From Hymenopellis radicata (taxonomy: Eukaryota; Basidiomycota; Agaricomycetes; Agaricales; Physalacriaceae), in assembly GCA_015501595.1 (NCBI GenBank), contig JADNRX010000248.1, positions 18,307-82,306 of the forward strand: 64,000 nt of DNA. Reading direction: 5' to 3'. The notes under the pieces were generated by a model. It did no database searches, had not been told where the DNA came from, and saw only the letters and a list, made by a program, of their open reading frames with translations. Both the position numbers and the translations under genes were made by a program. Shown one piece after another: positions 1 through 11,089 of the stretch (its first letter is position 1; each line of letters starts with the position of its first letter).

Positions 1-317
1 CCCCATTTCATTTTTCAACCTCTCCCTCTCCCTTTGCGGCTCACAATCGATATCTTGCTACCGAAGGCTATCCTAGGTTCAGATTCTATCGTCTTAGCTT
101 AACGGCTATATGTCCATCGCTGATTGCGACGCTCCAAGTCATGTGTACCTTTGCCAGATGAGTCTCAACTTGACGCCTCTATCTGCGTTACTAGTGGCAT
201 CATTGCTTTGGAATTGGATCTTTAACTCAGAATTTTACTTTCTAGGTGACCACTGCCACTGATGCAACTGAAGATCTGTGTATAGAAGAATGTCGTCAGA
301 AATATACATCCTCCGAG
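1..317. other. no gene recognised
   Basis: Three-prime flank of the AIG1-like gene that ends at 318. No conserved reading frame, RNA gene or repeat is visible on either strand. Confidence 0.5.
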
Positions 318-1203
318 TCAAACGTGGAGATGATTAACTAGATGGAACGACCAATAAGCAATGCTCGACGCGCCAGCATAGATAACCACCCTTATACCGA
401 ACGGATTATCGGTCAAAAATGGGTACGGGACTTGGGGAAACGCGCGCGGTCAATGCAAGCTAACATTGAACAAGGGATCAAACGTACAGTGTCCATTGAT
501 CGACGCACAGTATTCTGCCCACGAGCTATAGAGCAAGGCGCACGCGCCGACAAGAGGCATCGCGTAGCCCGCCGCAGCTCTGGAATACTTCTTCTCCATG
601 AGAATGAAATCCAAGAGAAGGGAAACAGCCGGAACAGCGTGTAGCGCAAGATCGACTGGAAGGGGAATCCGAGCGAGCTTGATCATTTCAGTAGAGAAGG
701 TGGGCTCAGAGTTTTCTGCAGCCTCAGCCTCAGCCTGGAGTATTGCGTAAGGGAGAAACATCATAAGCGGCCAGTAAACGGATGCAACTACGGACTCGAG
801 CTGCGACACGATGAGATCATGCATGAAGGAAGAGAGACACAAACAGGCATGCCGACCATGAGGAGAGCGCGTTTCGCGGTTCTGAGACCTTAATTCAAAG
901 GTTTAGTACTTGGACGAATAGAACGCCGCCCGATAGCATACCAGAAACGCTCGGGAATACGTCTACAAGTGCAGCAACCGCCATAGCGAAGATCGACACA
1001 AACAGTCTAGTTCTTGCTCCGTCAGTCGGCAACTGACAATCAGACTAGACATCTTACGCCTGAATAGTCAAGAACTGGAAGTGTCCTCCATACTGAGTCT
1101 CTAGAAGCGCCGTGATAGGCAGCGACTGCAGCGCTTGAAACCCCCAGACCATTAAACCTGCAGCACCGACATGCAGCAGGAACGGAGAAACATGTAAAGC
1201 CAT
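318..1203 (-). CDS. FAR-17a/AIG1-like membrane protein
   Basis: Five exons on the minus strand (1203-1058, 1006-942, 888-845, 800-488, 430-318) join in frame to a protein of about 226 residues, the usual size of the FAR-17a/AIG1 family (androgen-induced protein; vertebrate members AIG1 and ADTRP hydrolyse fatty-acid esters of hydroxy fatty acids). Family marks seen: GGHFQFLTIQ near residue 45, an ALLM..GMP stretch after the third hydrophobic segment, a DLALHAVPA motif, and a C-terminal W.EYC.SINGHFPYPFLT block that appears only after splicing the intron 431-487. The protein is very hydrophobic, with about six membrane segments, so it probably sits in an endomembrane. The conserved His in the DLALH block and a Thr in the family's N-terminal region are the reported catalytic residues in animal homologues. 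All introns are GT-AG and 44-57 bases long. The ATG at 1203 is the one giving the family N-terminus. Confidence 0.88.
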
Positions 1204-1834
1204 AGTGAGTAGAAGATTGCAGTCTGTAGATGATGGTTGAGAGGATGTTTTACGCGACCTCTCCTCATGATTTTCTCGGGCAATAAAGCACCGATCATGA
1301 TGAGGTACGTCAACCATCCCGCGTCAGCGCGCCGATACGTGTCACTACATCGAGCGGATCTCGAGATTAATGGCGCTTCATACAAGGCGTTTAAGCGCGG
1401 AATGCGCTCCTCGAGGTCATGTCCTTTGATTTTTTATGATTCAGATCGCGAAACACAACGCGTATCAGGCACAATTAGCGGCTCATCAACCGACGTTTCC
1501 GACAAGTCTAGTTCGGTCTAGTTCGCGGAGTGTTCCGCATGTTCCCGGGTCCGCCAGTTCTTGTCTTCTTCCCATCATCTCATCGACCGACGACCTCCCG
1601 GCTACTTGTTACGGCGTCAGCCCAAGAAATATGCTCGCGCTTTACAACGGAAGTCGCCATCGGCGTACGAGCTCTCGAACCTTACACGACAGAATACTCT
1701 GGGATAGACAGATTGACAATCAACAGTCAACGGTGCGTGGTTGAAAGAATAATTACTCATGAAGGTCATTATTAAAGTACATATTACCGAAGCGTAGAAT
1801 ATGCGACGAAGAAGCCAAGAAATACAAACATCGA
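1204..1834. other. intergenic, no gene recognised
   Basis: Upstream region of the AIG1-like gene and 3' flank of the iron transporter. Short open frames on both strands show no family resemblance and overlap each other; I see no gene here. Confidence 0.5.
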
Positions 1835-2920
1835 CTAGTCTGAGGATCCTTCCAACGCTTTGACAATACCGAACGCTGCGCCTGCGGCTACACCACCGAC
1901 AAGCAATGTGCTGACAGCACCCCATATGATGGTGAGTGCGTTGGTACCAGCGCCTGTCACCCGAGCCTTCACGGCACCAAAGACGAGCAGGATGAAGCCA
2001 GTAACAAGGCAGGAGTATATAAGGGCCGTAGCCGCGCGGGGTATGAAGAAGTAGGGGAATAGAGGGATGAGGCCACCGAGAAGGTAACCCATGCCTATAG
2101 TGAACTGCAGGAAACGTAGAGGCGCATGGTGGGAATTTCCTCTATGAAAGAAACTATTAATGGACTGAATGGCGATAGTACGGAGCAAACATACCAAGGC
2201 CCTCTCCAAACTTGAGCAAGAACGCAGTCAGACCGACGTCTTTACTCCATTTCAGGCTGGATGCTTCTTCGTCAGATCCCGATGCATATCCATTGTTGGC
2301 TCCGTCAACCTCGACGTCTCGTAGGTTCTTGGCCACGGCGCGGCATGTCACCTCGTCAACACCGACTGGACCCAGAACGTCTGTGACCTCTCTTTCCATC
2401 TCGCCGGAACAGCTCCGTAGTACACGGTCTGCGGTCTGCTTGTGCAAATAGCGATAGTGGTCGCGTTCAGCTTGGGATGCTAAGAAGCCACCAATGCCCA
2501 TAGAGATAGCTCCGGCGATGAGCTCGGCAATACCACCAAGGACGACGAGTTTCGATTCTCCAAGGGATGACAAGCCAGCTGTGAGAGCGAAGGGGACCGT
2601 CAAGCCGTCGGATAAACCAATGATACTGGAGGAGTCCCAGTCAGTATTGGCCACTGATGATACTGCAGACAATAACACTTACACATCGCGGACGACGTCT
2701 GGATCAATGAGATGACGGTCCTCGTTTTTGAGTTCTTTGCAACAGATACCATCTATCCGCGAGTCGCGAGCGCACTTGGCAGCCAGCGGCGTTGGATCGG
2801 TAGTTTCTGAGGCGGTAATGGCCCACACAGGAGGCTGGTTTGTCTTTAACGTCGAGTCGCGAGGCGGGAGTGCGACCGATGGGGCGGGATTGTGGCAGTC
2901 TCTTCAGAGCTGGTCGACAT
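1835..2920 (-). CDS. CCC1: CCC1/VIT-family iron transporter, apparent frameshift
   Basis: Vacuolar iron (Fe/Mn) transporter of the CCC1/VIT1 family, which moves cytosolic Fe(II) into the vacuole. The minus-strand model starts at 2920. A first intron near 2810-2854 is tentative; further introns are 2626-2682 and 2142-2194. Family motifs: DPDVVRDVIIGLSDGLTVPF at the first membrane segment (completed by splicing at 2683/2625), GGIAELIAGAISMG...FLASQ.ERDHY in the second, and a C-terminal FTIGMGYLLGGLIP...VFGAVKA...GAA.G.VKALE block. Between the EEIPTMRLYVS and FTIGMGY motifs (about 2105-2125) the frame changes by the equivalent of one missing base, with no plausible intron. Either the sequence has an error or the gene is broken. 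The rest is so well conserved that I favour a functional gene with a sequence error. The stop is at 1835. The upstream region carries CCAAT and CRE-like sites. Confidence 0.85.
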
Positions 2921-3110
2921 TATTGATGGGGACGGTGGTGGAGATGGTGGTGGTGGTAGGAAAACAAAGTGCTGCGAATGCATTTAAACAAATTCTTAAC
3001 GACTGCCGCGCTGACGTCATTACGTGATTCCCGCGTTGACTCAGCGGCCAATGAAAACGCAAGCATTCCGTGATTGGTTACAGACGCCTCGACTCTCATT
3101 GGGCAGCGCC
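2921..3110 (-). promoter_or_regulatory. iron-transporter promoter: CCAAT boxes, CRE and TGACTCA
   Basis: Within 190 bases upstream of the CCC1-like start lie a perfect TGACGTCA palindrome (3012-3019), an overlapping TTACGTGA (3020-3027), a TGACTCA bZIP site (3037-3043) and three CCAAT boxes: 3048-3052 on plus, 3073-3077 and 3098-3102 on minus. Their centres are 25 bases apart. In Aspergillus the vacuolar iron importer cccA is controlled by the CCAAT-binding complex with the bZIP protein HapX. The same class of sites here suggests similar iron control, but I do not see the full spaced HapX half-site. Confidence 0.6.
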
Positions 3111-3430
3111 TCGACCCTAGATGAAGATCGACTTTGACGCGACGCGCTTACGCGTCTCTCCTTCAGGTTCTTGCCAAGTTTTAATATTCCTAGCTCCCTG
3201 CTTTGGTTTCTGGTCTCGTTTGCGCCTCTCACCTTTAGTTTGGCTTCAAATCCTCAAAATAATTTACTGTAGCGACACAGGGGCCAGCTAACAGGAGATC
3301 AAATTTCAAATGTTGGAAGAAAGGTGCGCCACTTCGGACGTGCTCGCCTTTAGGCTTTGGATCAACGATACGGCGCGTAATAGGACTCTAGAAGATCATA
3401 ATGTGGTGTCTAAATGAGACTCGTCGCCAC

Positions 3431-3438
3431 TATATAAA
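3431..3438 (+). promoter_or_regulatory. TATA box (TATATAAA) before monooxygenase pseudogene
   Basis: TATATAAA about 95 bases ahead of the first recognisable remnant of the FAD monooxygenase. It may be the relic promoter of that gene. Confidence 0.4.
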
Positions 3439-3525
3439 TGTGGTCTGGTCCGTCTGCTAACATTCGGCTAGCGAGGCAGGACAACTTCGTAGTTTCCAAC
3501 TAACCGTGACACCAGCTTTTTGTAG

Positions 3526-4845
3526 GGATGATGGCGTTGGCGGTCTCTCCCTGGCTACAGTCTCGCAGTGGTTAAAGTTGTCCTCAGCATCGACCAGGAG
3601 CTTCTCGTGCTTGTGAACAATGTTGCAGTGGTCCTGAAGAATCCGATGGCAATGAAGTGAAGCTTTTCCTTGGCGCCCATAGGAATCGCATTCGCATACT
3701 CAGACGGTTTCAGGCAGCAAACTCAAACTGTTTGCAGAACAATCCCGTTTTTACGGTCCCAGGACAAACACGAAGAGTTCCTGCGAATCCACCTTGCGCG
3801 GAAACATGGCGTGCAAGTGGAGTTTGGAATGAAGCTCGTGGAATTTGTCCAGAAGCCTTGCAGAAGCCTGATGATGTTACTACAAATTAGTACAATACAA
3901 CAGGTGAAGAGGCTCCCGAATAGAGTCACAGAGGCGGAGACCGTTGACGCGTCCGTATCTTGTCGGCACGGGTGGCGCACATAATACTGTGCGCCAGCAA
4001 CTTGGACTGACGTTCCTGGGAGTGATAATGAACGAAGGTCCGTTTATCATGGGTGACACCGATTCAGATATCGAGACTCCTCTAGATCTCAATGTGAGTT
4101 TCGTCCTTTGACCGCCCAACACAGCTTAACAAAATGATTTTAGTACTTTCATACCTGAGGAGAACAAAAACGAACGTCAGTAGACGTCAGTATCGTTGCT
4201 TACGATCTCGTTCATCTCCGTTAAGATCACTCTCCGTCAGTTTGGGCATCGAATTAGATGCCTGCCATGTATACAGTCCAGTCGGAGCGCAAGGTCTCAA
4301 TACGGGTATTCCAGACTCTGTAAGTCCTCTTTGCCTTCAGAGAGCCTTACTGATCTTGACCCGTCAGTTCAAGCCAGCTTGAAAACTTTCTCTCCTACCA
4401 TGGGCGCGCCACTCCCTTCCTCCTCGCCTCTTACACCGCCGAACGTCTTCCCGTCGTTGCATCTATGCTTTTGGGCTAGTTGTAGGGCGAGTCCGGTGGT
4501 TGTCGACGAGACTTTCGGTGAAACGCAAAGAAAGTAGAGGAGGATGCGTATAGAGGCGGAGCGGATGGGCGGACCTATGCAGGGGATCGCGCACCTGACG
4601 CCCCGTTTCTTCTTGCTCACGGCGATGGTCAAGAGACAAGTGTATTCGGGACCGTCTTCAAACCGAACTTGCATGCGGTGCTTGTCTTCTCTCCGATGCT
4701 TGAGGCATCTCTGACCGCGCCACACAAGTACCAGGATCTCGTGGATGTCGGAGTGGGCGCACTCGTAGACTCAAAGGGATACACCTACAAACATTATGAT
4801 GTTTAGGGAGCCAAGTACGTCGAAGAGGGAGGACGGTTTTCACCG
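3526..4845 (+). pseudogene. decayed FAD-dependent aromatic monooxygenase
   Basis: Scattered pieces, in order and on one strand, match the phenol 2-monooxygenase/PHBH-type FAD hydroxylase family. They are a degenerate nucleotide-binding segment (VGGLSLAT, about 3536-3560), QDKHEEFLRIHLARKHGVQV (about 3750-3820), a VGTGGAHNTVRQQLGLTF block (about 3960-4015, normally GTDGARS.VR), the second FAD motif DACHVYSPVGAQGLNTG (about 4258-4310), ASYTAERLPVVASMLLG (about 4415-4470), and the C-terminal thioredoxin-like domain with AGDRAPDAP and a final YKHYDV (about 4790-4805). The pieces sit in different frames, stops follow MLLG and HYDV, the conserved GD before ACHVHSP reads as ELD, and the N-terminal Rossmann fold is largely missing. 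This is real decay rather than one sequencing slip. Members of this family hydroxylate phenols or tailor secondary metabolites; no cluster partner is seen nearby. Confidence 0.75.
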
Positions 4846-5113
4846 TTATTTCTCGAACGTCTTCTTGTAACGGTTAATAATGATCAGATGCTACTAGTAG
4901 TACTTATTTCGTATCGAGAGCGTGTTGTGTTATGTGCGTAAGACCTCCGAGTTATGTTCAAAAGGACCATAGAAATGTATTTCAGAATAAACGAGTGGAC
5001 GGTTAATTAACCAACGCCTTCAAATGGACTGATGAGCTGTATAGGATCGAACATTCCTTCTTGCACCCCTCAACACGACCATTGCTTGACCCAGCGCCAC
5101 GAAAAGGTATAAT
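4846..5113. other. intergenic
   Basis: Convergent gap between the monooxygenase relic and the hydrophobin. No gene recognised. Confidence 0.5.
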
Positions 5114-5784
5114 CTAGAGACTAACGGGAACACAGCCGATAGAGACGAGCCCTCCTGTAGCAAAGTAAGCAAGACATTCCTCTCAGCAATGAAGAGGACG
5201 CTATTGAGGCCTACCATGAGAGTTGTCTTCGCAGCAGACGGCACTGGCAGAGCTATACGATTGTCGTCAACATTGGTGCTCGTATCCAAAGGCATGATGA
5301 ACTTACCAGTCGCTTCCTCCAACGCCGATGACGGTGATGGGGCTGCAAGTAAGGCCGATGGGCTAGGTAGCCCAGGCAGGGAAGGTCCCAATGGAGACGA
5401 AGACCAAGGGAAGAGAGAGCGGGCAGAGAGAGCGGGACTTGGGCGTCCGGAGATCGAGTCGTGTAGAGCACCAATGTGTACCGATCCAGAAGTAGATGTA
5501 GTGCGTGTTTAGCTGTAGCACAGCCACAATCGTCTGCGTCTTGCCATCATCGTCCGTCTCGAGTCGCGAGCGTGGTCGGATACCCCTAGTCCACCGACAT
5601 CGACATTGAGGTCCTGGACGACAACGCCCAAGAGGCCGAAAAGGCCCGCGGCGGCGGCGTCTTTCGCTGGGACGACTGAGTTGCAGCACTGGACTGGCCC
5701 GGTGGAGCAGTCTCTGCGAACCGGGGTGGCGGCCGCAAGAGCAGCGAGGGCAAGAGTAACGAGAGTGGCAAGTTGGAACTGCAT
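5114..5784 (-). CDS. class I hydrophobin
   Basis: Small secreted amphipathic protein that self-assembles at air-water interfaces and coats hyphae or fruiting bodies. Four minus-strand exons (5784-5584, 5362-5307, 5252-5215, 5154-5114) give 111 residues, typical for the family. A clear signal peptide (MQFQLATLVTLALAALAAAT) precedes the mature chain. All eight cysteines appear only after splicing: C1 in RRDCSTG, C2-C3 in VQCCNS, C4 in GLTCSPI, C5 in GGSDC (its codon is split by an intron), C6-C7 in AVCCED, C8 in SIGCVPVSL. The spacing from C3 to C4 (38 residues with this model) is of class I type. The first intron, about 220 bases, is the least certain: a GTATCC donor at 5583 fits the frame, while an alternative donor after the DLN codons gives a shorter loop. 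The ATG at 5784 is fixed by the signal peptide. Confidence 0.88.
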
Positions 5785-5862
5785 GGCTGAATAGAGAGAC
5801 TGGATAATGATACTGGAACTGGTGGTGTGTTCGAGTGAAGAACGACGCTTCACTTCCTGATC

Positions 5863-5870
5863 CTTTTATA
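5863..5870 (-). promoter_or_regulatory. TATA box of hydrophobin gene
   Basis: TATAAAAG on the minus strand, about 80 bases upstream of the hydrophobin ATG. This matches the strong TATA promoters usual for highly expressed hydrophobin genes. Confidence 0.6.
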
Positions 5871-7079
5871 CCCTCAAAGAGGGTGCTGAAAATTTTCTTT
5901 GCATGGGAAGAAAAGCAGACTCGTACGATTCGGGTTCTCGACATCATAGTGACGGCGGTGGAATAAATCTAGAACAGTGGAGGAAGTCATGAAGGTATTG
6001 AAGAAAGGGAAGATCGTTTGTTGGAAGTAATGATTCTAGCATCGCCAATACCATATTTGATTGCATCCGTTAGCAAAAGAAGACGTCCTGGGAAAGAGGG
6101 TGAGCATCCATTGGTCGACGGCCTTTGGCCGCATCCATGAAACAAGCACTTTCAACATGGCATGCTGAATACAAGGCCGAAGTATCTAAGATCGTCACGT
6201 ACGTTGTTCATCGCTGTGATGCATAACGGTATTCGAAGACAGTCGTTGACAGCTTTGTCGTGGTTCTATTGCCATCTTACCCAATGTTAATTTTCGGTCA
6301 CCGAAGTTCTCTTCGCGACCGAGAAACCGTGATTCGACCAGATCTATCCCAGCAGCAATGAAGAGCAATGACTGCTTTGGAATGGCGCCGGCCTTGAAAG
6401 CTACGGCGAGATCTGCTCCAGAGTATATGTCGGTCGCATCGCTGAAGAGTCCAGCAGTGCTGTAAAGATGTTCTGTTAGCCAGTATGAGCATCAGAGCAT
6501 CAGAACATCGCTTAAAGAAGGATCTCGTCAAGCTTCTGCGAACGTGATAGCATCATGACCGTCAAGACTTTTAGATGTCATGCTCCATCTAGCAGTGATC
6601 TGGTCCTTCATCTATGACGCCAAGCGCGCTCCAAGAAATGAATGATGTTCTTGTGTTCACGTCCAAGATCTCGAAACTATCATTTACTGCGATCTTGACA
6701 AGATACCCAGACTATAGCAAATTGAGGAATGAGGCGACCTAAGGGTTCACGAGAAGTACGGGGCATCTCCAACGTTTGGTAATTCCACCCTCCCAAGAGG
6801 TGGAGAGAAGTGAAACACGTGAAGTGTGGCGCGTAACAACATGGAGGGTGCGACCATTCGACCTGCTTGTCGTAGACTCGTAGTTATGAAAAATGAGCAC
6901 GTCAGAGTTCGACAGCACTGGCCGGCAGAATCGTTCCTTTGTAAGCTCGAGGCGATACTGCCCCAGACCATACAAGGGCAAGTCCTGCATTCGGCGGTGC
7001 CCGTAATATGAGAATCTTTCACGATATTGTCTATTAACGTAGCTGTTAATACCAAAAGATGAATTACTCTGGAAACCAC
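5871..7079. other. no gene recognised
   Basis: Short open frames on both strands, none with recognisable motifs. A minus-strand stretch near 6600-6715 can be read as fragments resembling a kinase N-lobe, but the frames are broken and I do not call it. Confidence 0.4.
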
Positions 7080-7765
7080 GTACTTTATAGGTGTGGTAAA
7101 GACATGCGGTAGTAAGTCTTGATCTGCACGATGGCAACGGCGGGTGTAAAACTGGTTCTTACGAAGGAGGTAGGCCGGATGTTGACTGTGGAAGTGGAGT
7201 GGGGGTTGACGGAGTCGAGGGGTGTCGTCGGTGAAGGGCGACTCAGAAGCATTTGATCCAGAGCTTCGAGGACGGGGTCTCCAGAGAGAGATAACCAGAA
7301 GAGGATGTCAAGACTCAACTCCAACATAAAACCAAGGCGTTTGAACTTTGCACACGCAGATCCTCGATTTTCTGCAGCCTCAATCAGTAATGCGCGAGGT
7401 CGAGCGCATCAGGAGCTTGGTCTGCCAGATAGCCTGTGGGGATATCATCTTACCATGTCCAATTTCATCCTTCCACAGTTGATGGAGCGACGCCTCTTCT
7501 ATCCGTTCCTTCTCGCCCCCGCGTGTACTCCGCCAGATTATACAGACGCGTCATCGCCGTCTCCTTGATGCAAGCGTCTTTCACCCAATGCGTTGGATGG
7601 CAAACAGCTCGATAGAACTTGACCGTTTGGTGTGGAGTTGCGTGACACGTAACAGTCACGAAACGACTTTCGACATCCCACCTGGATATAATTATCCATG
7701 AAGCAGTCGACTTTCATCCCACCGCTGTAGATAGCTTGAGCTATTCTCAGCATTATAGACATCTT
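7080..7765 (-). CDS. possible degenerate hypothetical gene
   Basis: On the minus strand, consecutive open stretches look protein-like: a start at 7762 (MSIMLRIAQAIYSGG), then CHPTHWVKDACIKE (about 7590), EEASLHQLWKDEIGH (about 7480), and finally AAENRGSACAKFKRLGFMLE followed by LSLDILF (about 7290-7390). A GTAAGA donor near 7155 supports coding sense. The last part loosely resembles the LPLDIL opening of mushroom F-box genes, but the frame changes at least once and I cannot build a full model. Function unknown; it may be a decayed gene. Confidence 0.3.
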
Positions 7766-8751
7766 ACTTGCGCCACGTTCACATGCTAGCCTTTCTCTTC
7801 CTTCAAGATGCGTTGCTTACTAGCTCCTCCGAAGCCTCTCAACTGGCCTGCGCACTTGCTGCTTGACTTCGGCTTTCTTTGTCTTCTGCTCTGCTTCAAT
7901 CTTCGTCATTCTTCCGTCTTCGACATAATGGCTTCAGAAGAATGGCGTCACAGCGGCTGACGTCTTGAGCGATTCAACCTGGACTTGCACGTCAACATCA
8001 GGTCTTCAAGTGGTCACTCAGGCTTCGGGACACCCTACTTTGATGACTGGGTAATTTCCTCCGAACCGTAACCGCAGCTTTGCGGTCGTCGAGACGATCC
8101 CAAATGTGGCGCGGAAAACCTCGGAAACAATCAATACTCTAGACTTCAATACCGCAGGCATATGTTTTCCGAGCCCGAATGCGCTTGAAGATCGGGTGCA
8201 CTGCAGACCGGACACGCAAGTTGGGCGACTACATATGAATATTCTGCTTCCAAGGCCCGTTGTATGGATTCTTATCCGCTGCAGGTAACGGCCGTCAACG
8301 GTACTGTCCCGACCGTTCTTTTGAACTGTTCAGTGTTCATGGCACGGGTCGAAAAGGGCTGAAGCTCTGAAGATGTACTGAATGGTGATCGACGTACTTC
8401 GGTATGTTGTACGCGTAGGAGATAATTGTCCTCGAAAGACAGCGATTGGATGCGGATAACGTTGTCCGGAGTCAAAATTCGGTCAGGGTAGATCACGACT
8501 GATGTTCGCGTTATGTAAGAGACGGCGTATCCCTTTTCTCAGTACTCCCGCGATATTTTCAGTTCGAATCCACCTTTCTATCATCTGATTCGAGTTGGCG
8601 ACCAAGAAACACGAGCATGGCTCATCCATGACATGTCTGACCACGGATACCCGTTCTGCGCCGCCTTTGACTGACGTAATGGATGAGGGGACCTCCCCAA
8701 CTTATTCCGGCGAATCCGAACTGCCCCGGTCATCTCTTTCCTCCTACCCCA
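7766..8751. other. no gene recognised; upstream region of NADH dehydrogenase
   Basis: No conserved frame on either strand. The final part is the 5' region of the NADH dehydrogenase gene. Confidence 0.45.
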
Positions 8752-10852
8752 ATGTTGTCTGTCTCGAGAAAAGTGCCTCTCAGGCGTCTGACCCGTTCGT
8801 TCTTTGGTAGTCCAGAGGGTGGAAAGCAGAGTCTTGTCATCCTTGGATCTGGTTGGGGAGGGTACGAAGTCTTGCGCGGCGTCGATAAGAAAAAATGGAG
8901 TGCGCTCTGCTTTTTTTTCGCGTTTTATGGTGCTGATATTGGATACAGATGTTACTGTTATCTCTCCGAACACCTACTTTAACTTTACACCTCTCCTCGC
9001 CGGAGCAGCTGTGGGTACACTCGAATTTAGATGCACAGTCGAGCCAGTGAGTCCTGAACGGTACACATCGATTTTCTCTAACAAGTTTCAGGTTCGGCGC
9101 TACACACCTCAAGTGGTATGTCATCGTTTCCCTTCTGGTCATACGAGCGCCGTTGAAACCTTTGCAGCAATACTATCAAGCCTGGTGTGATAAGATTGGT
9201 ATGTTCATCGTCGCTATGTGGCGATTACCACCTAATGACGCGTCCAGATTTCAAGAGAAAGTCCATCACTTGTGTCAGTCGCCTTCCGCTTTGATCGTGA
9301 CTCTGTTATTCAGTCTATTCTAGGTATCTGCAACACCTCCCGTCTCGTTCGGAAACGCCCCACCAGCCAAACAGCAACCCTTCCAAGTGTCTTACGACAA
9401 ACTCGTTGTTGCCGTCGGCGCGTACAGACAAAGTTAGTGTCATCTCCGGTCTCGCCTATCATTGCCTTATCTGTCTCGCGTAGCTTTCAATATTCCGGGT
9501 GTTAAAGAACATGCACACTTTCTCAAAGACGTCAAAGACGCGCGATTAATTCGCACCCGCATTCTTGAATGCCTTGAACAAGCAAACCAGCCTGACTTGA
9601 CAGACGCTGATCGCAGAAAGTTGCTCAACTTCTGTATCGTGGGTATGTTGACTTTCTTACCCAAATCAAAATATCAACCTTACCGGAATGACAAGGTGGC
9701 GGACCCACAGGCGTCGAGTTTGCCGCTGAGCTCCACGACCTTCTTCACAACGAGATTGCTAAAAGATACCCTGAACTCGCGAAACTGGCCAGGATTAACT
9801 TGTATGATGTTGCCGACAGCATCTTGGGTACTTTCGACAGCAGTCTCGTGAGCTATACTGAGCGTACGCTGCGACGTGAAGGAATCAGTATCCACACGAA
9901 TCATCACGTCGAGAAAGTTGAAAAGGTTGGTTCTGTTGCATATCTTGCTTATGGTCTGACCCCTCTTTTAGGGCAAGCTGTTCCTCAAAGATGTCGGAGA
10001 AGGTATTACATTTCTTGAAGGAGTGAATGACTGCTCATTCTTGTTAGCCGACTTTGGCCTCTTGGTCTGGTCAACTGGCCTTGCGCCCAACCCACTAACG
10101 AGCTCCATTACCGAAATTAAGAAACGCGAACGCACCGATCGGTCAGTTCATCATTCGCTGGATTTTTTCCCGCTTACAGTGGACATAGGTTACTCACCGA
10201 CACGTACCTCAACGTGATACGCACGGACGGAACCGTTGACCCAGACGTCTGGGCCATAGGTGACGCGTCATCCATTGAAGTTGACCCCCTTCCCGCTACT
10301 GCTCAAGGTACTTCTTGCCCCTTGCTAGAACAAGGTCCGTATTAATGCTGGGTCTAGTCGCCAACCAAAAGGCCAAATACGTCACAAAGTCGTTGAACAA
10401 ACTCGCCAACGTCCGCCCTACACATGATGACGATGCGAGCAAGATACACGTTCAAGAGCCTTTCGAGTTCAGAAACCGTGGAAGCTTGGCGTATATTGGC
10501 GGATGGTAAGCGACTGCTACTTGATGCAAACAGTTTACCTCATTGATCGCCAAGGCGCGCTATCTACGACCGATCGAAAACGCCAGGAGATCCTGATAAG
10601 AAATTCATGAACAAAGAGTCTGGAAGGGTGGCTTGGCTACTTTGGCGCTCGGCGTACTTCACCCAGACCTTGAGCTTGAGGAACAAGTAAGTTGTTTCCT
10701 ACGCACCCCGCCCCTATGGCTCATTCATTTCGCTAGGATCCTGGTCCCAACATACTGGTTCTTGAACTGTACGTGCCTCTGTGTTTGACTTTGAACACTT
10801 TACTAATGTCGGGCGCTCAGGGATATTCGGTCGCGACCTCACGAGGTTCTAA
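8752..10852 (+). CDS. type II (alternative) NADH:ubiquinone oxidoreductase, mitochondrial
   Basis: Rotenone-insensitive, non-proton-pumping NADH dehydrogenase that passes electrons from NADH through FAD to ubiquinone at the inner mitochondrial membrane. Fifteen short exons, starting 8752-8899 and 8949-9046 and ending with the WIFGRDLTRF stop at 10852, splice in one frame at canonical GT-AG sites. The N-terminus from 8752 (MLSVSRKVPLRRLTRSFF) is an arginine-rich mitochondrial presequence, which fixes the start. Domains: first Rossmann motif VILGSGWGGYEVLR (FAD), SPNTYFNFTPLLAGAAVGTLEFR, the QAWCDKIDF segment, second nucleotide motif IVGGGPTGVEFAAEL (NADH; glycines from two exons), LLVWSTGLAPNPL, and DVWAIGDASS near the C-terminal FAD contact. 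A basic and aromatic C-terminal tail (WLLWRSAYFTQTLS) is the membrane-anchoring region of the family. No frame errors were seen in this gene. Whether it faces the matrix or the intermembrane space cannot be told from sequence. Confidence 0.93.
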
Positions 10853-11089
10853 TAAGGGTTTTTGGTTGTATTTAACTCGATAGACATAGACTGCATCGTA
10901 TTTGTGAGTGTACTTACATATTCATACTCCAGTACTAAAGTTCTCTCCTTCAGGTACTCATCATACCTTACCATGTCCACTTGTATAATTATTAATAGAT
11001 CACGCTTCATCACCTCTTACACTCAATATTAAACCAGACCTGCTGGTTCCCACCTGGTCGGCCTCCCCTACTCGAGGATCTTCGCTCTC
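10853..11089. other. convergent intergenic gap
   Basis: Three-prime ends of the NADH dehydrogenase (+) and the WH1 gene (-) meet here. Nothing else recognised. Confidence 0.5.

Noticed and set aside
4369..4725. 118-codon minus-strand frame
   Set aside because: Antisense to recognisable monooxygenase fragments on plus; no features of its own.
5363..5947. 194-codon minus-strand frame over the hydrophobin
   Set aside because: It crosses the hydrophobin exons and introns in the wrong frame; the eight-cysteine spliced model explains the region.
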